A stretch of DNA of 64,000 nt. It comes from Clostridia bacterium (GTDB lineage: Bacteria > Bacillota > Clostridia > Christensenellales > CAG-138). Positions 26,965 through 36,245 of the stretch are shown piece by piece. A program made the position numbers and the translations under genes. The notes under the pieces were generated by a model. That model worked only from the letters and a program-made list of their open reading frames with translations, had not been told where the DNA came from and ran no database searches. The stretch lies in contig JAEDIC010000008.1 of assembly GCA_016292635.1 (NCBI GenBank), forward strand, positions 11,609 through 75,608. Direction: 5' to 3'. How positions within the stretch are numbered: the stretch's first letter is position 1; every line of letters starts with the position of its first letter.

Positions 26965-27246
26965 ATGGTAACCCACATCGTATGTCATAAGTATACCGAC
27001 AGGGAAGAAGCAAAGAAGATAGCTCCCATGCTCAAGGCATTGGTGGGCAAGGTGCCCGGCCTTCTCAGCATGGAAGCGGGAGCGGATTTTGTCGGCAGCG
27101 CAAGGAGCTTTGACCTGGCGCTCATAGCCAAGTTTGAGACTCGTGAGGATCTGGCGGTGTATGCGGACCATCCGGAGCATGTAAAGGTAAAGGAATACAT
27201 CCACACCGTGCTTGAAAAGGGCATATCCGTGGATTTTGAGGACTGA
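26965..27246 (+). CDS. Dabb (stress-responsive alpha/beta-barrel) domain protein
   Basis: 93-residue single-domain protein of the Dabb dimeric ferredoxin-like fold. It begins MVTHIVCHKYTD and has the family's FDLALIAKFETREDL and DHPEHVKVKEYI segments. Such proteins are often of unknown function; some act as cyclases or heme-related enzymes in other lineages. AAGGAG lies 8 bases upstream. It is probably co-transcribed with uvrB, 12 bases downstream. Confidence 0.9.
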   Translation: MVTHIVCHKYTDREEAKKIAPMLKALVGKVPGLLSMEAGADFVGSARSFDLALIAKFETREDLAVYADHPEHVKVKEYIHTVLEKGISVDFED

Positions 27247-27258
27247 TAAAGCAATAAT

Positions 27259-29265
27259 ATGGGCGAGTTCAAAGTAGTATCCCCATTCCAGCCTCAGGGC
27301 GATCAGCCTGAGGCTATTGCCGCGCTGAGCGAAGGCGTAAAGGCGGGGGAAAAAGTGCAGGTGCTGCTGGGGGTTACCGGCAGCGGAAAGACCTTCACCA
27401 TGGCAAAGGTGATAGAACAGGTGCAGAAACCCACCCTCGTGATTGCCCACAACAAAACTTTGGCGGCCCAGCTCTGCGGCGAACTCAGGGAATTTTTTCC
27501 GAACAGCGCTGTGGAGTATTTCGTAAGCTATTACGATTACTATCAGCCCGAGGCCTATATCGCCGCGTCGGATACATATATAGAGAAAGTCGCTACGGTA
27601 AATGACGAGATAGACAAGCTGCGCCACAGCGCTACCTGTGCGCTGAATGAGCGCAACGATGTTATAATAGTTGCCTCGGTAAGCTGCATATATGCCCTTG
27701 GCGATCCTGCGGAATACCTTAAGCTGTCCATTTCACTGAGAAAGGGGATGACCATAGACCGGGATGAGGTCATGCGGCGCTTAGTGGATATACAGTATCA
27801 GCGCAATGAGTATGATTTCGTGCGCGGCACTTTCCGGGCAAGGGGCGACGTGCTGGAGATATTCCCCTCAAACTGGTCCGACAAGGCCCTGAGGGTGGAG
27901 TTTTTCGGGGATGAGATAGATCGCATAAGCGAGGTAAACTGCCTTACCGGAGAAATACTGCTGGACAGGGCACACGTTGCCGTATTCCCCGCATCCCACT
28001 ATGCCACCGGGCGGGATAAGCTTATACAGGCCCTTCAGGAGATAGAAAAGGACCTTTATAAGCGGGTGGATGAGCTTAAGGCGCAGGGGAAACTGCTGGA
28101 GGCCCAGCGTCTTGAGCAGCGCACCCAGTACGATATGGAGATGATGCGGGAGATAGGCTACTGCCAGGGCATAGAGAACTATTCCAGGTATTTTGACGGG
28201 CGAAAGCCGGGACAGCCCCCCTATACCCTCATTGACTATTTCCCCAAAGATTTCCTCATGATAATAGACGAGTCCCACGTTACGCTTCCCCAGGTGCGGG
28301 GTATGTACAGCGGGGATCTGTCCAGAAAGAAGGAACTGGTGGAATACGGCTTCCGCATACCCAGCGCATATGATAACCGGCCTTTGAAGTTTGATGAATT
28401 CAAAGAGCGGATACATCAGCTCATCTGTGTATCCGCCACGCCAGGCGACTACGAACTGGGCCTTGCGGAGCGTGTTGCGGAGCAGGTGATACGCCCCACC
28501 GGCCTTGTGGATCCCGAAATAGACATCCGTCCCGTGGACGGGCAGGTGGACGACCTGCTGGGCGAAATACGAAAGACTGTCGAAAAGGGCTGTCGTGTGC
28601 TGGTGACCACCCTTACAAAGCGCATGGCGGAGATGCTTACGGAGTATCTGGACGGCATGGGCGTAAGGGTGCGGTATATGCATTCCGAAATAGAGACCAT
28701 CGAGCGCATGGAGATAATAAGGGATCTGCGCCTTGGAGAGTTTGACGTGCTGGTGGGCATAAACCTTTTGCGGGAGGGTCTCGACCTGCCTGAAGTTGGC
28801 CTTGTTGCAATACTGGATGCGGACAAGGAGGGATTCCTGCGTTCCGCAACTTCACTTATACAGACCATCGGCCGCGCCGCAAGAAATGCGGAAGGCCGCG
28901 TAATAATGTATGCGGATGAGATTACTCCTTCCATGAAGTCTGCCATGGATGAGACTGCAAGAAGGCGCGAAAAACAGAAAGCATACAATATCGCCCACAA
29001 CATAACTCCAAAGAGCATAACCAAGGCGGTGCATGACATAATCGAAATAAGCGGGCGGCCCAGGGAAATGGCGGAGGAAAATCTGGAGGCCCAGATAGAC
29101 CTCCTCAGAGAACAGATGAGAGCGGCTGCGGCGGAACTGGATTTCGAGACCGCCGCAAAGCTGAGGGACAGGCTGTTTGACCTTACCGGGGAGAACAAGC
29201 CCCAGAAGGCTGCGCCGGGAACCCCCGGCAGCAGGCGAAACGCAAGAGGAAGAACGAGAAAATAG
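27259..29265 (+). CDS. uvrB: Excinuclease ABC subunit B
   Basis: Damage-verification helicase of nucleotide excision repair. Walker A GVTGSGKTFT is near residue 40; the beta-hairpin region with YYDYYQPEAY is near 95; DESH (Walker B) and helicase motifs run to about 560 (QTIGRAARN). A C-terminal UVR motif for UvrC contact is at about 622-657. Length 668 residues, normal. Only a weak Shine-Dalgarno precedes the ATG, but the N-terminus fits the family exactly. Followed at once by uvrA. Confidence 0.97.
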   Translation: MGEFKVVSPFQPQGDQPEAIAALSEGVKAGEKVQVLLGVTGSGKTFTMAKVIEQVQKPTLVIAHNKTLAAQLCGELREFFPNSAVEYFVSYYDYYQPEAYIAASDTYIEKVATVNDEIDKLRHSATCALNERNDVIIVASVSCIYALGDPAEYLKLSISLRKGMTIDRDEVMRRLVDIQYQRNEYDFVRGTFRARGDVLEIFPSNWSDKALRVEFFGDEIDRISEVNCLTGEILLDRAHVAVFPASHYATGRDKLIQALQEIEKDLYKRVDELKAQGKLLEAQRLEQRTQYDMEMMREIGYCQGIENYSRYFDGRKPGQPPYTLIDYFPKDFLMIIDESHVTLPQVRGMYSGDLSRKKELVEYGFRIPSAYDNRPLKFDEFKERIHQLICVSATPGDYELGLAERVAEQVIRPTGLVDPEIDIRPVDGQVDDLLGEIRKTVEKGCRVLVTTLTKRMAEMLTEYLDGMGVRVRYMHSEIETIERMEIIRDLRLGEFDVLVGINLLREGLDLPEVGLVAILDADKEGFLRSATSLIQTIGRAARNAEGRVIMYADEITPSMKSAMDETARRREKQKAYNIAHNITPKSITKAVHDIIEISGRPREMAEENLEAQIDLLREQMRAAAAELDFETAAKLRDRLFDLTGENKPQKAAPGTPGSRRNARGRTRK

Positions 29266-29266
29266 C

Positions 29267-32125
29267 ATGAATGAACAACTTATCATCAAGGGAGCAAGGG
29301 AACATAACCTTAAGGATATAGACATAACCCTGCCCCGAAACAAACTTATAGTATTCACGGGCCTTAGCGGCAGCGGAAAGTCGTCTCTGGCCTTTGATAC
29401 CATATACGCAGAAGGACAGCGGCGGTATGTGGAATCCCTTTCCTCATACGCAAGGCTGTTCCTTGGTCAGATGGACAAGCCGGATGTGGACTACATAGAG
29501 GGTCTTTCTCCCGCAATAAGCATAGACCAAAAGAGCACATCCAACAACCCGCGCTCCACCGTGGGCACGGTAACAGAGATACACGACTATTTCAGGCTGC
29601 TGTACGCCCGCACGGGACACCCGCACTGCCCAAAGTGCGGCCTGCCCATTGAACGGCAGAGCATAGATGTGGTAGTGGACAGGATAATGTCCATTGGGGA
29701 AGGGCGCGTACAGGTCATCGCTCCCGCAGTGCGGGCCAAAAAGGGCGAGCACGCAAAGCTTCTTGAGCAGATACGCAAGGATGGCTATGTACGTGTAAGA
29801 GTGGATGGCGAGGTATATGATATAAACGATGTGCCTCCGCTGAACAAGCAGAAAAAACACACCATAGATGTGGTGGTGGACAGGCTTAAGATAAAGCCCG
29901 GCATAGAGAGCAGGCTGGCGGAATCCATGGAGACGGCCTTCGCATTCGGCGACGGTCTTGCAAAGGTGGATGTTATAGGCGGGGAAGAGCTTATCTTTTC
30001 CGAAAAATACTCCTGTCCGGACTGCGGCATAAGCATAGAAGAGCTCACCCCCCGTATGTTCTCGTTCAACAACCCATACGGCGCCTGCCCCTGCTGCGGC
30101 GGATTGGGTTCACTGATGAAGGTGGACCCGGATCTTGTTGTGCCGGATAAATCGCTGTCCCTTGCAGAGGGGGCAATATGCGTAAGCGGCTGGCAGAGCG
30201 GGCCAAACGGCGGCGGCATGGCGGATATGTACTTCGGAGCCATTGCCAACCACTATGGGTTTTCTCTGGATGTGCCATATGAGCAGCTGCCTGAAAAGGC
30301 GAAGCATGTGCTCATGTACGGCACAGGAGAGGAAAAGCTTGAGGTAAAATATCAGCGTGAATTTGGCAGCGGCATATTCAAGACATCCTTCGAGGGGGTC
30401 ATAACCAACCTTGAGCGGCGGTATCGCGATACCCAGTCCGAGGGCATGAAGCAGACTATCGAGGGCTATATGTCCAACATACCCTGCCCGGGCTGCGGCG
30501 GAAAGCGTCTTAAGCCCGAGAGCCTTGCCGTAACCGTTGGAGGGAAATCCATCGCCCAGGTAAGCGATATGACGGTATCCGAAGCGGGCGAGTTTATAAA
30601 CGGCCTGAAGCTTACGGAAAATGAGACCATAATCGCAGAACGCATAGTAAAAGAGATAAGCGCGAGGCTGGGATTCCTTAAAAACGTTGGTCTGGATTAC
30701 CTTACCCTGTCCAGAGGCGCCTGCACTCTGTCCGGCGGCGAGGCCCAGCGCATACGCCTTGCTACCCAGATAGGCAGCGGCCTTATGGGAGTGCTGTACA
30801 TACTGGACGAGCCCAGCATAGGCCTGCATCAGCGGGATAATGCAAGGCTGCTGGACACGTTAAAAGGTATGCGGGATATGGGCAACACCCTCATCGTTGT
30901 GGAACACGATGAGGAGACCATGCTCAGCGCGGATTATCTTGTGGATATAGGTCCCGGGGCAGGGGAGCACGGGGGAAGGATAGTTGCCGAAGGAACTCCC
31001 ACAGAAATAATGGCCTCCGAGGATTCAATAACAGGCCAGTTCCTGTCCGGGCGCAGGTTCATTCCCGTGCCGGAGCGGCGCAGGGATAATGGCGGCAGAT
31101 GGCTTCGGGTAAAGAACGCCCGGGTAAACAACCTTAAGAATATCGATGTGGATATTCCCCTTGGGGTATTTACCTGCGTAACAGGCGTATCCGGCAGCGG
31201 CAAGAGCAGCATAGTAAACGAAGTAATAAAAAAGACGCTGCTCCACGACCTGAACCGGGCAAAGCACTGCCCAAAGGACGTATGCGATTCCATAGAGGGC
31301 GTGGAACTGCTGGATAAGATAATCGATATAGACCAGTCCCCCATAGGCCGCACCCCCAGAAGCAACCCCGCCACATATACCGGCCTTTTCGATATGATAA
31401 GGGATATATTTGCCATGACTCCGGACGCCAGGGTGAGGGGCTATAACAACGGCCGCTTCAGCTTCAATGTAAAGGGCGGGCGCTGCGAGGCCTGCCGGGG
31501 CGACGGTATGCTCAAGATAGAGATGCATTTTCTGCCGGATGTATATGTTCCCTGCGAGGTGTGCAAGGGCAAGCGATACAACCGGGAAACCCTTGAGGTA
31601 AAATACAAGGGCAAGAGCATAGCGGATGTGCTGGATATGACGGTCGAGGAGGCGCTGGAGTTTTTCCATCCCATCGAGAAGATAAGGCGCAAGCTGCAGA
31701 CTCTGCAGGATGTGGGCCTTGGCTACATAAAGCTCGGCCAGCCTTCCACTACCCTTTCCGGCGGCGAAACCCAGCGGGTAAAGCTTGCAACCGAGCTTTC
31801 CAGGCGGGATACGGGCAATACTCTGTATGTGCTGGATGAGCCTACAACGGGATTGCACATGGCGGACGTGGAGCGGCTGCTGGACATACTGAAGCGCCTT
31901 GCGGACGGCGGCAGCACCGTAGTGGTAATTGAGCACAATTTGGATGTGATAAAGTGTGCCGACCATATAATCGACATGGGCCCCGAAGGGGGAGCAGGAG
32001 GCGGTATGGTTATTGCGGCGGGCACTCCGGAGCAAGTTGCGGCGGTTTCGGGCAGCTACACGGGAAAATACCTTGCCCCAATACTTAAACGGGACAGGGA
32101 AAGAAGTGATAAAAATAAATCATGA
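29267..32125 (+). CDS. uvrA: Excinuclease ABC subunit A
   Basis: Damage-recognition ATPase of nucleotide excision repair with two ABC domains. Walker A GLSGSGKSSLAFDT is near residue 32 and GVSGSGKSS near 645; both signature motifs (TLSGGEAQRIRLATQIGS and TLSGGETQRVKLATELS) are present. Zinc modules appear as CPKCGLP, CPDCG and CEACRGDG/CEVCKGKR. Length 952 residues. The ATG at 29267 is one base after the uvrB TAG; the longer frame starting inside uvrB is not used. Confidence 0.97.
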   Translation: MNEQLIIKGAREHNLKDIDITLPRNKLIVFTGLSGSGKSSLAFDTIYAEGQRRYVESLSSYARLFLGQMDKPDVDYIEGLSPAISIDQKSTSNNPRSTVGTVTEIHDYFRLLYARTGHPHCPKCGLPIERQSIDVVVDRIMSIGEGRVQVIAPAVRAKKGEHAKLLEQIRKDGYVRVRVDGEVYDINDVPPLNKQKKHTIDVVVDRLKIKPGIESRLAESMETAFAFGDGLAKVDVIGGEELIFSEKYSCPDCGISIEELTPRMFSFNNPYGACPCCGGLGSLMKVDPDLVVPDKSLSLAEGAICVSGWQSGPNGGGMADMYFGAIANHYGFSLDVPYEQLPEKAKHVLMYGTGEEKLEVKYQREFGSGIFKTSFEGVITNLERRYRDTQSEGMKQTIEGYMSNIPCPGCGGKRLKPESLAVTVGGKSIAQVSDMTVSEAGEFINGLKLTENETIIAERIVKEISARLGFLKNVGLDYLTLSRGACTLSGGEAQRIRLATQIGSGLMGVLYILDEPSIGLHQRDNARLLDTLKGMRDMGNTLIVVEHDEETMLSADYLVDIGPGAGEHGGRIVAEGTPTEIMASEDSITGQFLSGRRFIPVPERRRDNGGRWLRVKNARVNNLKNIDVDIPLGVFTCVTGVSGSGKSSIVNEVIKKTLLHDLNRAKHCPKDVCDSIEGVELLDKIIDIDQSPIGRTPRSNPATYTGLFDMIRDIFAMTPDARVRGYNNGRFSFNVKGGRCEACRGDGMLKIEMHFLPDVYVPCEVCKGKRYNRETLEVKYKGKSIADVLDMTVEEALEFFHPIEKIRRKLQTLQDVGLGYIKLGQPSTTLSGGETQRVKLATELSRRDTGNTLYVLDEPTTGLHMADVERLLDILKRLADGGSTVVVIEHNLDVIKCADHIIDMGPEGGAGGGMVIAAGTPEQVAAVSGSYTGKYLAPILKRDRERSDKNKS

Positions 32126-32148
32126 TCGTTCAGGATGTGTCAAATCTC

Positions 32149-32177
32149 TTGAAAAAAATCCATGATGAGCGTATAAT
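32149..32177 (+). promoter_or_regulatory. Promoter of rex
   Basis: TTGAAA, 17 bases, TATAAT. No clear Rex palindrome (TTGTGAA-type) was seen around it. Confidence 0.8.
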
Positions 32178-32234
32178 CATTAATGGGTAATGATGGGCAA
32201 AAATGCCCGGTACATATAACGCTTGGAGGGAAAA

Positions 32235-32861
32235 ATGGAAGTTCGCAGGGTTTCAGAGGCGGTTATAAGGCGTATGCCAAAGTATTACAGGCAGCTTCAG
32301 GTGCTGCAGGCTCAGGGCGTAGAGCGTATTTCCTCCGGCAAGCTTGCCCAGATGATGCGGCTGAACGCATCTCAGGTGCGGCAGGATTTTAATTGCTTTG
32401 GCGGCTTTGGTCAGCAGGGCTACGGCTACAACGTTAATACCCTTCTTAATGAGATCAAGGGCATACTGGCGCTTAACCAGACCCATGTGGCCATAGTGGC
32501 TGGTGCGGGCAATATCGGCCGCGCACTTGCCAGCTTTGACAATTTTGAACAGCAGGGCTTCAGCATTACCGCCCTTTTCGATATTAACGAAGAGCTGGTG
32601 GGCACCCAGGTAAACGGCAAGCCGGTGCTGAACATAAGCGAAATGGAAGAATATGTAAAGCAGAACAACGTTACCGTGGGTATAATTGCCGCCCGCAGGA
32701 GCGCGGCCCAGGAACTTGCGGACCGCATGGTGCAGGCGGGCATAAAAGGCATATGGAACTTCGCCCCAATCGACGTTACAGCGTCCGTACCTGTGGAGAA
32801 TATTCACATGACCGACAGCCTCATCTGCCTCACATACAAAATGTTCCACAATGTGGGATAG
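32235..32861 (+). CDS. rex: Redox-sensing transcriptional repressor Rex
   Basis: Senses the NADH/NAD ratio and represses fermentation and respiration genes when NADH is low. An N-terminal winged helix (1-80; SSGKLAQMMRLNASQVRQDF is the recognition region) is followed by a Rossmann domain with a GAGNIGRAL loop near residue 90 and a C-terminal swapped helix. 208 residues, normal. The ATG at 32235 follows GGAGGG by 4 bases; an upstream in-frame ATG overlaps that ribosome site. No target gene is adjacent. Confidence 0.96.
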   Translation: MEVRRVSEAVIRRMPKYYRQLQVLQAQGVERISSGKLAQMMRLNASQVRQDFNCFGGFGQQGYGYNVNTLLNEIKGILALNQTHVAIVAGAGNIGRALASFDNFEQQGFSITALFDINEELVGTQVNGKPVLNISEMEEYVKQNNVTVGIIAARRSAAQELADRMVQAGIKGIWNFAPIDVTASVPVENIHMTDSLICLTYKMFHNVG

Positions 32862-32900
32862 GACCAGCAATAAAAGAAAAAACAAGCTTGCAAAGCACAA

Positions 32901-32940
32901 AAAAAGCAGCCGCATATGAGATTGCGTCTGCTTTTTGTTT
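32901..32940 (+). terminator. Terminator of rex
   Basis: AAAAAGCAG pairs with CTGCTTTTT, with an inner CGCA/TGCG stem, followed by T-rich sequence. Also serves the convergent maf gene as an A/T-rich hairpin. Confidence 0.85.
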
Positions 32941-32963
32941 TGCCTTAATTTATAAATTACGGA

Positions 32964-33551
32964 TTAGTCCGCAGCGCAGCGATTCTGCCATTTGGGATAT
33001 ATGCCCACGTTTTTCAGCATATCGCACAGCCTGGGAATGGACATTCCTATGACGGTAAAGTAACAGCCTTCAACTCTTTTTACCAGCACAGCGCCCAGGC
33101 CCTGTACGCCGTAGGAGCCTGCCTTGTCCATGGGGTCGCCGGTGTCTATGTAGTCCCAGATAAGGTCGTCGGACAGTTCTTCAAAGGTTACATGGGTGGC
33201 TTCGTGGCAAATCTGGGTGGAATCGTCGGTAAGCACAGCTATGCCTGTGTATACCGTATGGGTGCGGCCGGAAAGCTTGCGGAGTATCCTGTAGGCGTCA
33301 TCCCGGTCTTTGGGCTTTCCAATTATCTCGTTATCCAGCCATACCACCGTATCCGAGCCCACAACGCAGCTGCCGGGATGCTTTTTCTTTACTGCGGCGG
33401 CCTTTCTGAGAGCCAGAAGCTCCACAAATTCGCCCGGCTCTGTAAAGGCTACATTTTCATCGGCGTCGCTGGGGATACAGGTGTATTCCAGGCCTATCAG
33501 CCGAAAAAGCTCCCTGCGCCGCTGGGACTGGGAGGCGAGAATAAGCTCCAT
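32964..33551 (-). CDS. maf: Maf family nucleotide pyrophosphatase
   Basis: House-cleaning enzyme hydrolysing non-canonical or modified nucleoside triphosphates; in Bacillus Maf is linked to septum formation and lies next to mreBCD. The N-terminal ASQSQRRRELF fits the ASxSPRRxELL motif. SDTVV, GKPKDRDDA and DKAGSYGVQG are the other conserved blocks. 195 residues, normal. ATG at 33551 with AGAGGTG 6 bases upstream. Divergent from mreB, sharing a 129-base region. Confidence 0.95.
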   Translation of the reverse strand: MELILASQSQRRRELFRLIGLEYTCIPSDADENVAFTEPGEFVELLALRKAAAVKKKHPGSCVVGSDTVVWLDNEIIGKPKDRDDAYRILRKLSGRTHTVYTGIAVLTDDSTQICHEATHVTFEELSDDLIWDYIDTGDPMDKAGSYGVQGLGAVLVKRVEGCYFTVIGMSIPRLCDMLKNVGIYPKWQNRCAAD

Positions 33552-33581
33552 AAAGCACCTCTGTCTATAAAAATCACAAAT

Positions 33582-33610
33582 AGAATACCACAGAGCGGAT
33601 TGGGAAACAA
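33582..33610 (-). promoter_or_regulatory. Putative promoter of maf
   Basis: On the minus strand: TTGTTT, 17 bases, TATTCT. Confidence 0.5.
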
Positions 33611-33680
33611 TCCCCGCCTGTATAACACAAACAATATATGGAAATACTTTCCCCATAACAGATTCGGAGGTATCCATACA

Positions 33681-34721
33681 GTGTTTGGAATGAAAATATT
33701 GCGGGATGTGTTTTGCGAGGGCGTGGCTTTGGACCTTGGCACGGTGAATACCCTTGCCGCCATACGGGGCAAGGGCATAGTGCTGAGAGAACCCAGCGCC
33801 GTGGCGGTGTCCACCGGTGAGGATAGGGAAATAATCGAGATAGGCAGCAAGGCCATGCTTATGCTGGGACGCACCCCCGGGCAGCTTACGGTATGCTATC
33901 CCATGAGGGATGGGGTAATATCCGACATGGAACTGGCGGAGGCAATGATACGCTTCTGCATACGGGAAGCCCTGGGACGCAAGGCAGGGCCAATGGGCAT
34001 ACGTCTTGCGCTGTGCCTGCCCCTTTGCGTAAGCGATATCGAGCGGAGGGCGCTGATGGAGGCGGCGAAAAACGCGGGAGCACGGGAGATAATAGTGCTG
34101 AATGAGGCGCTGGCAGCCGCAATAGGCGCGGGGATTCCCGTAACAGAGCCAATAGGCCATATGGTGGTTGACATGGGCGGCGGCACCACGGATGCGGCGG
34201 TGGTAACATTGGGAGGCATTGCGGCACATAAATCCGTGCGCACGGGCGGAACCCATCTTGACAAAGCCATAGTTGAATATATCGGCAGGGAATACCGCCT
34301 GAGCATAGGCGAGCGAACTGCGGAGCAGGTGAAGATGAACATAGGCAGCGCGCTGCTGGGCGGAGAGGATCATATGCAGATTCGGGGACGCAATATGGAG
34401 ACGGGAATTCCGGAAAGCATAATAGTGGGCCGTGGAGAGATAAGCTACGCCATAAAGAATGAGGTGCGGGATATGGTGAACGCCATAAAGGAAACGCTGG
34501 CCCAAACACCTCCGGAGCTTGCCGGGGATATATACGACACCGGCATTACCCTTACCGGCGGCGGGGCGAACCTTGACGGAATAGCGGAGCTTGTTGGCAG
34601 GGAGACCGGCATGGCTGTGCGGGTAGCGGAGGACCCTGAAAACTGCGTGGTAAAGGGGGCGCTTATGGCGCTGGATATGGGCGAAGAGGCCGGAATATAC
34701 CATGAGGCGGTGAGCGCATAG
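33681..34721 (+). CDS. mreB: Rod shape-determining protein MreB
   Basis: Actin-like ATPase that forms membrane-bound filaments guiding lateral wall synthesis. ALDLGTVNTL is the phosphate-1 motif; VVDMGGGTTDAAVV is phosphate-2; ITLTGGGANLDG is the adenosine motif. The ENx region reads LNEALAAAIGAG. 346 residues. The GTG at 33681 with GGAGG 10 bases upstream gives an N-terminus MFGM, as is usual in the family; the ATG at 33690 is too far from the ribosome site. First of the mreBCD set, though mreCD has its own promoter. Confidence 0.95.
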   Translation: MFGMKILRDVFCEGVALDLGTVNTLAAIRGKGIVLREPSAVAVSTGEDREIIEIGSKAMLMLGRTPGQLTVCYPMRDGVISDMELAEAMIRFCIREALGRKAGPMGIRLALCLPLCVSDIERRALMEAAKNAGAREIIVLNEALAAAIGAGIPVTEPIGHMVVDMGGGTTDAAVVTLGGIAAHKSVRTGGTHLDKAIVEYIGREYRLSIGERTAEQVKMNIGSALLGGEDHMQIRGRNMETGIPESIIVGRGEISYAIKNEVRDMVNAIKETLAQTPPELAGDIYDTGITLTGGGANLDGIAELVGRETGMAVRVAEDPENCVVKGALMALDMGEEAGIYHEAVSA

Positions 34722-34784
34722 CGGCATATTTTCGCATAAAATGACCAAATGGGTAAACATAATGTAACGATTTGCCGCCACGCC

Positions 34785-34813
34785 TTGCGCATGGCGGTAC
34801 TTGCATTTATAAT
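34785..34813 (+). promoter_or_regulatory. Internal promoter for mreC-mreD-PBP2
   Basis: TTGCGC, 17 bases, TATAAT, in the 160-base gap after mreB. Allows mreCD and the penicillin-binding protein to be expressed apart from mreB. Confidence 0.65.
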
Positions 34814-34881
34814 AATTATCGGGATTTCATGGCGTTGCGGCGCCTTGCCCACGGGAACCGACTTTGCAAAGGAGACGCTCA

Positions 34882-35727
34882 ATGGGAGGCTTTTTTCAGA
34901 GCAAGGGTTTTATAATTCTGCTCGTGGTTATTGCGGTGCTGGCCATTCTGGCTGCCGTCACATATGACGACAGGGCAGAGGTGACTTTTATTGAGGATGT
35001 CGTAAATACCGTTGTTGCCCCCATACAGTCCTTCTCGGTAAAGGCGTCAAACTCCATAATAGCCTTTTTTGAGAGGGTGTTCAGCTCCACGGATCTTGAC
35101 AAGGAAAACGAGCAGCTAAAGGTGCGGCTTGCCCAGTATGAAATAATCGAAAGCGAGCTCAATACACTTCGTGAAGAAAATGAGAGGCTGAAGGAGCTGC
35201 TCAATTATACCGAGGTAACTGAAACATACAAATACATCACCGCTACAGTAATAGGCAAGAGTCAGGGAGTATGGTTCAGCGAGTTTACCGTAAACGCCGG
35301 GCGAAACGACGGCGTTACGGAAAACCAGGCAGTGGTGAACGCTGACGGCCTGGTTGGCAGGGTAAGCAGCGTAAGCGCCAATACCTGCAAGGTAACTTCC
35401 ATAATAGACAGCACATCCGACGTAAGCGTAATGGTGGAACGTACCCGCGATTATGGCTTTGCCCGGGGCATACTCAATACCGATGACGACGAAAAGCTGG
35501 AGCTTTATTATCTGCCCAGCGGCTACGACCTTGTGCCCGGCGACAATATACTCACCAGCGGCATCGGCGGCATATTCCCCAAAGGTATCGCCGTGGGTAC
35601 CGTAACCGAGGTTTCCCGCGCAAACGAGGATACCGAGGACAGAAACGCCATCATACAGCCCGCCGTGGATTTCCTCCGCCTTGAAGAGGTTATGATAGTA
35701 AACGTGGCTGAAGAGGAGGAGGAATAA
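34882..35727 (+). CDS. mreC: Rod shape-determining protein MreC
   Basis: Bitopic membrane protein of the elongasome that activates the PBP2 transpeptidase. A helix at about residues 8-27 is followed by a coiled coil (about 70-110) and a double beta-barrel domain (about 110-270; landmarks GVTENQAVVNADGLVGRV and GDNILTSGIGGIFPKGI). 281 residues. ATG after AAGGAG with a 9-base gap. The stop overlaps the mreD ATG by one base. Confidence 0.95.
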   Translation: MGGFFQSKGFIILLVVIAVLAILAAVTYDDRAEVTFIEDVVNTVVAPIQSFSVKASNSIIAFFERVFSSTDLDKENEQLKVRLAQYEIIESELNTLREENERLKELLNYTEVTETYKYITATVIGKSQGVWFSEFTVNAGRNDGVTENQAVVNADGLVGRVSSVSANTCKVTSIIDSTSDVSVMVERTRDYGFARGILNTDDDEKLELYYLPSGYDLVPGDNILTSGIGGIFPKGIAVGTVTEVSRANEDTEDRNAIIQPAVDFLRLEEVMIVNVAEEEEE

Positions 35728-36245
35728 TGCATCGGCTGTATGTTGCCCTAACTCTGATATTTGCCATATTTATGGATTCCGTCATATTTGCCCGCTTCAA
35801 TATACTGGGCGTGGTGCCGGATTTCGTGCTGGTAGTAACGGTATGCGTGGGCATACTGATGGGCGCAACGGAGGCGGCGGCTGTGGGATGCCTGACAGGC
35901 CTTGCAATAGACGTGCTTTTCGGCAAGGCGGTGGGTGTAAACGCCATGGCATATATGCTTGCCGGATTGGTGGGCGGAATATTTTACAAAAAGTATTTTG
36001 CGGATAATATGCTGATACCGGTGGCCACGGTGGCGGTATGCGCTTTTTTTAAGGAAAACTTTATGGCGCTGATGACCGGTCTTATAGGCGGGTCATTCAA
36101 TTATTTCGAAATGCTGGCAACTTACATAGTGCCCTCGGCCCTCATGTCTGCGGCGCTGTGTTTGCCGGTGCATTTGTTCCTGAAGCCCAGGGTGCTGCGC
36201 TCTTCGAAGAAGCGCTATGACCGCAGCGCCGGAGGAGTTAAATGA
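35727..36245 (+). CDS. mreD: Rod shape-determining protein MreD
   Basis: Small polytopic membrane protein (172 residues, five to six helices) of the elongasome. Typical N-terminal FARFNILGVVPDFVLVVTV segment. Overlaps mreC by one base and PBP2 by four, so it is translationally coupled on both sides. Confidence 0.93.
   Translation: MHRLYVALTLIFAIFMDSVIFARFNILGVVPDFVLVVTVCVGILMGATEAAAVGCLTGLAIDVLFGKAVGVNAMAYMLAGLVGGIFYKKYFADNMLIPVATVAVCAFFKENFMALMTGLIGGSFNYFEMLATYIVPSALMSAALCLPVHLFLKPRVLRSSKKRYDRSAGGVK

Noticed and set aside
32126..32234. Rex operator for autoregulation
   Set aside because: No TTGTGAA-type palindrome is visible around the rex promoter.
33611..33680. Sigma-A promoter for mreB
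   Set aside because: TTGGGA with TATAAC has only about 15 bases between; too weak to claim.
34749..34967. Open frame with a hydrophobic segment between mreB and mreC
   Set aside because: It has no ribosome site, contains the mreC promoter and overlaps mreC by 86 bases out of frame.
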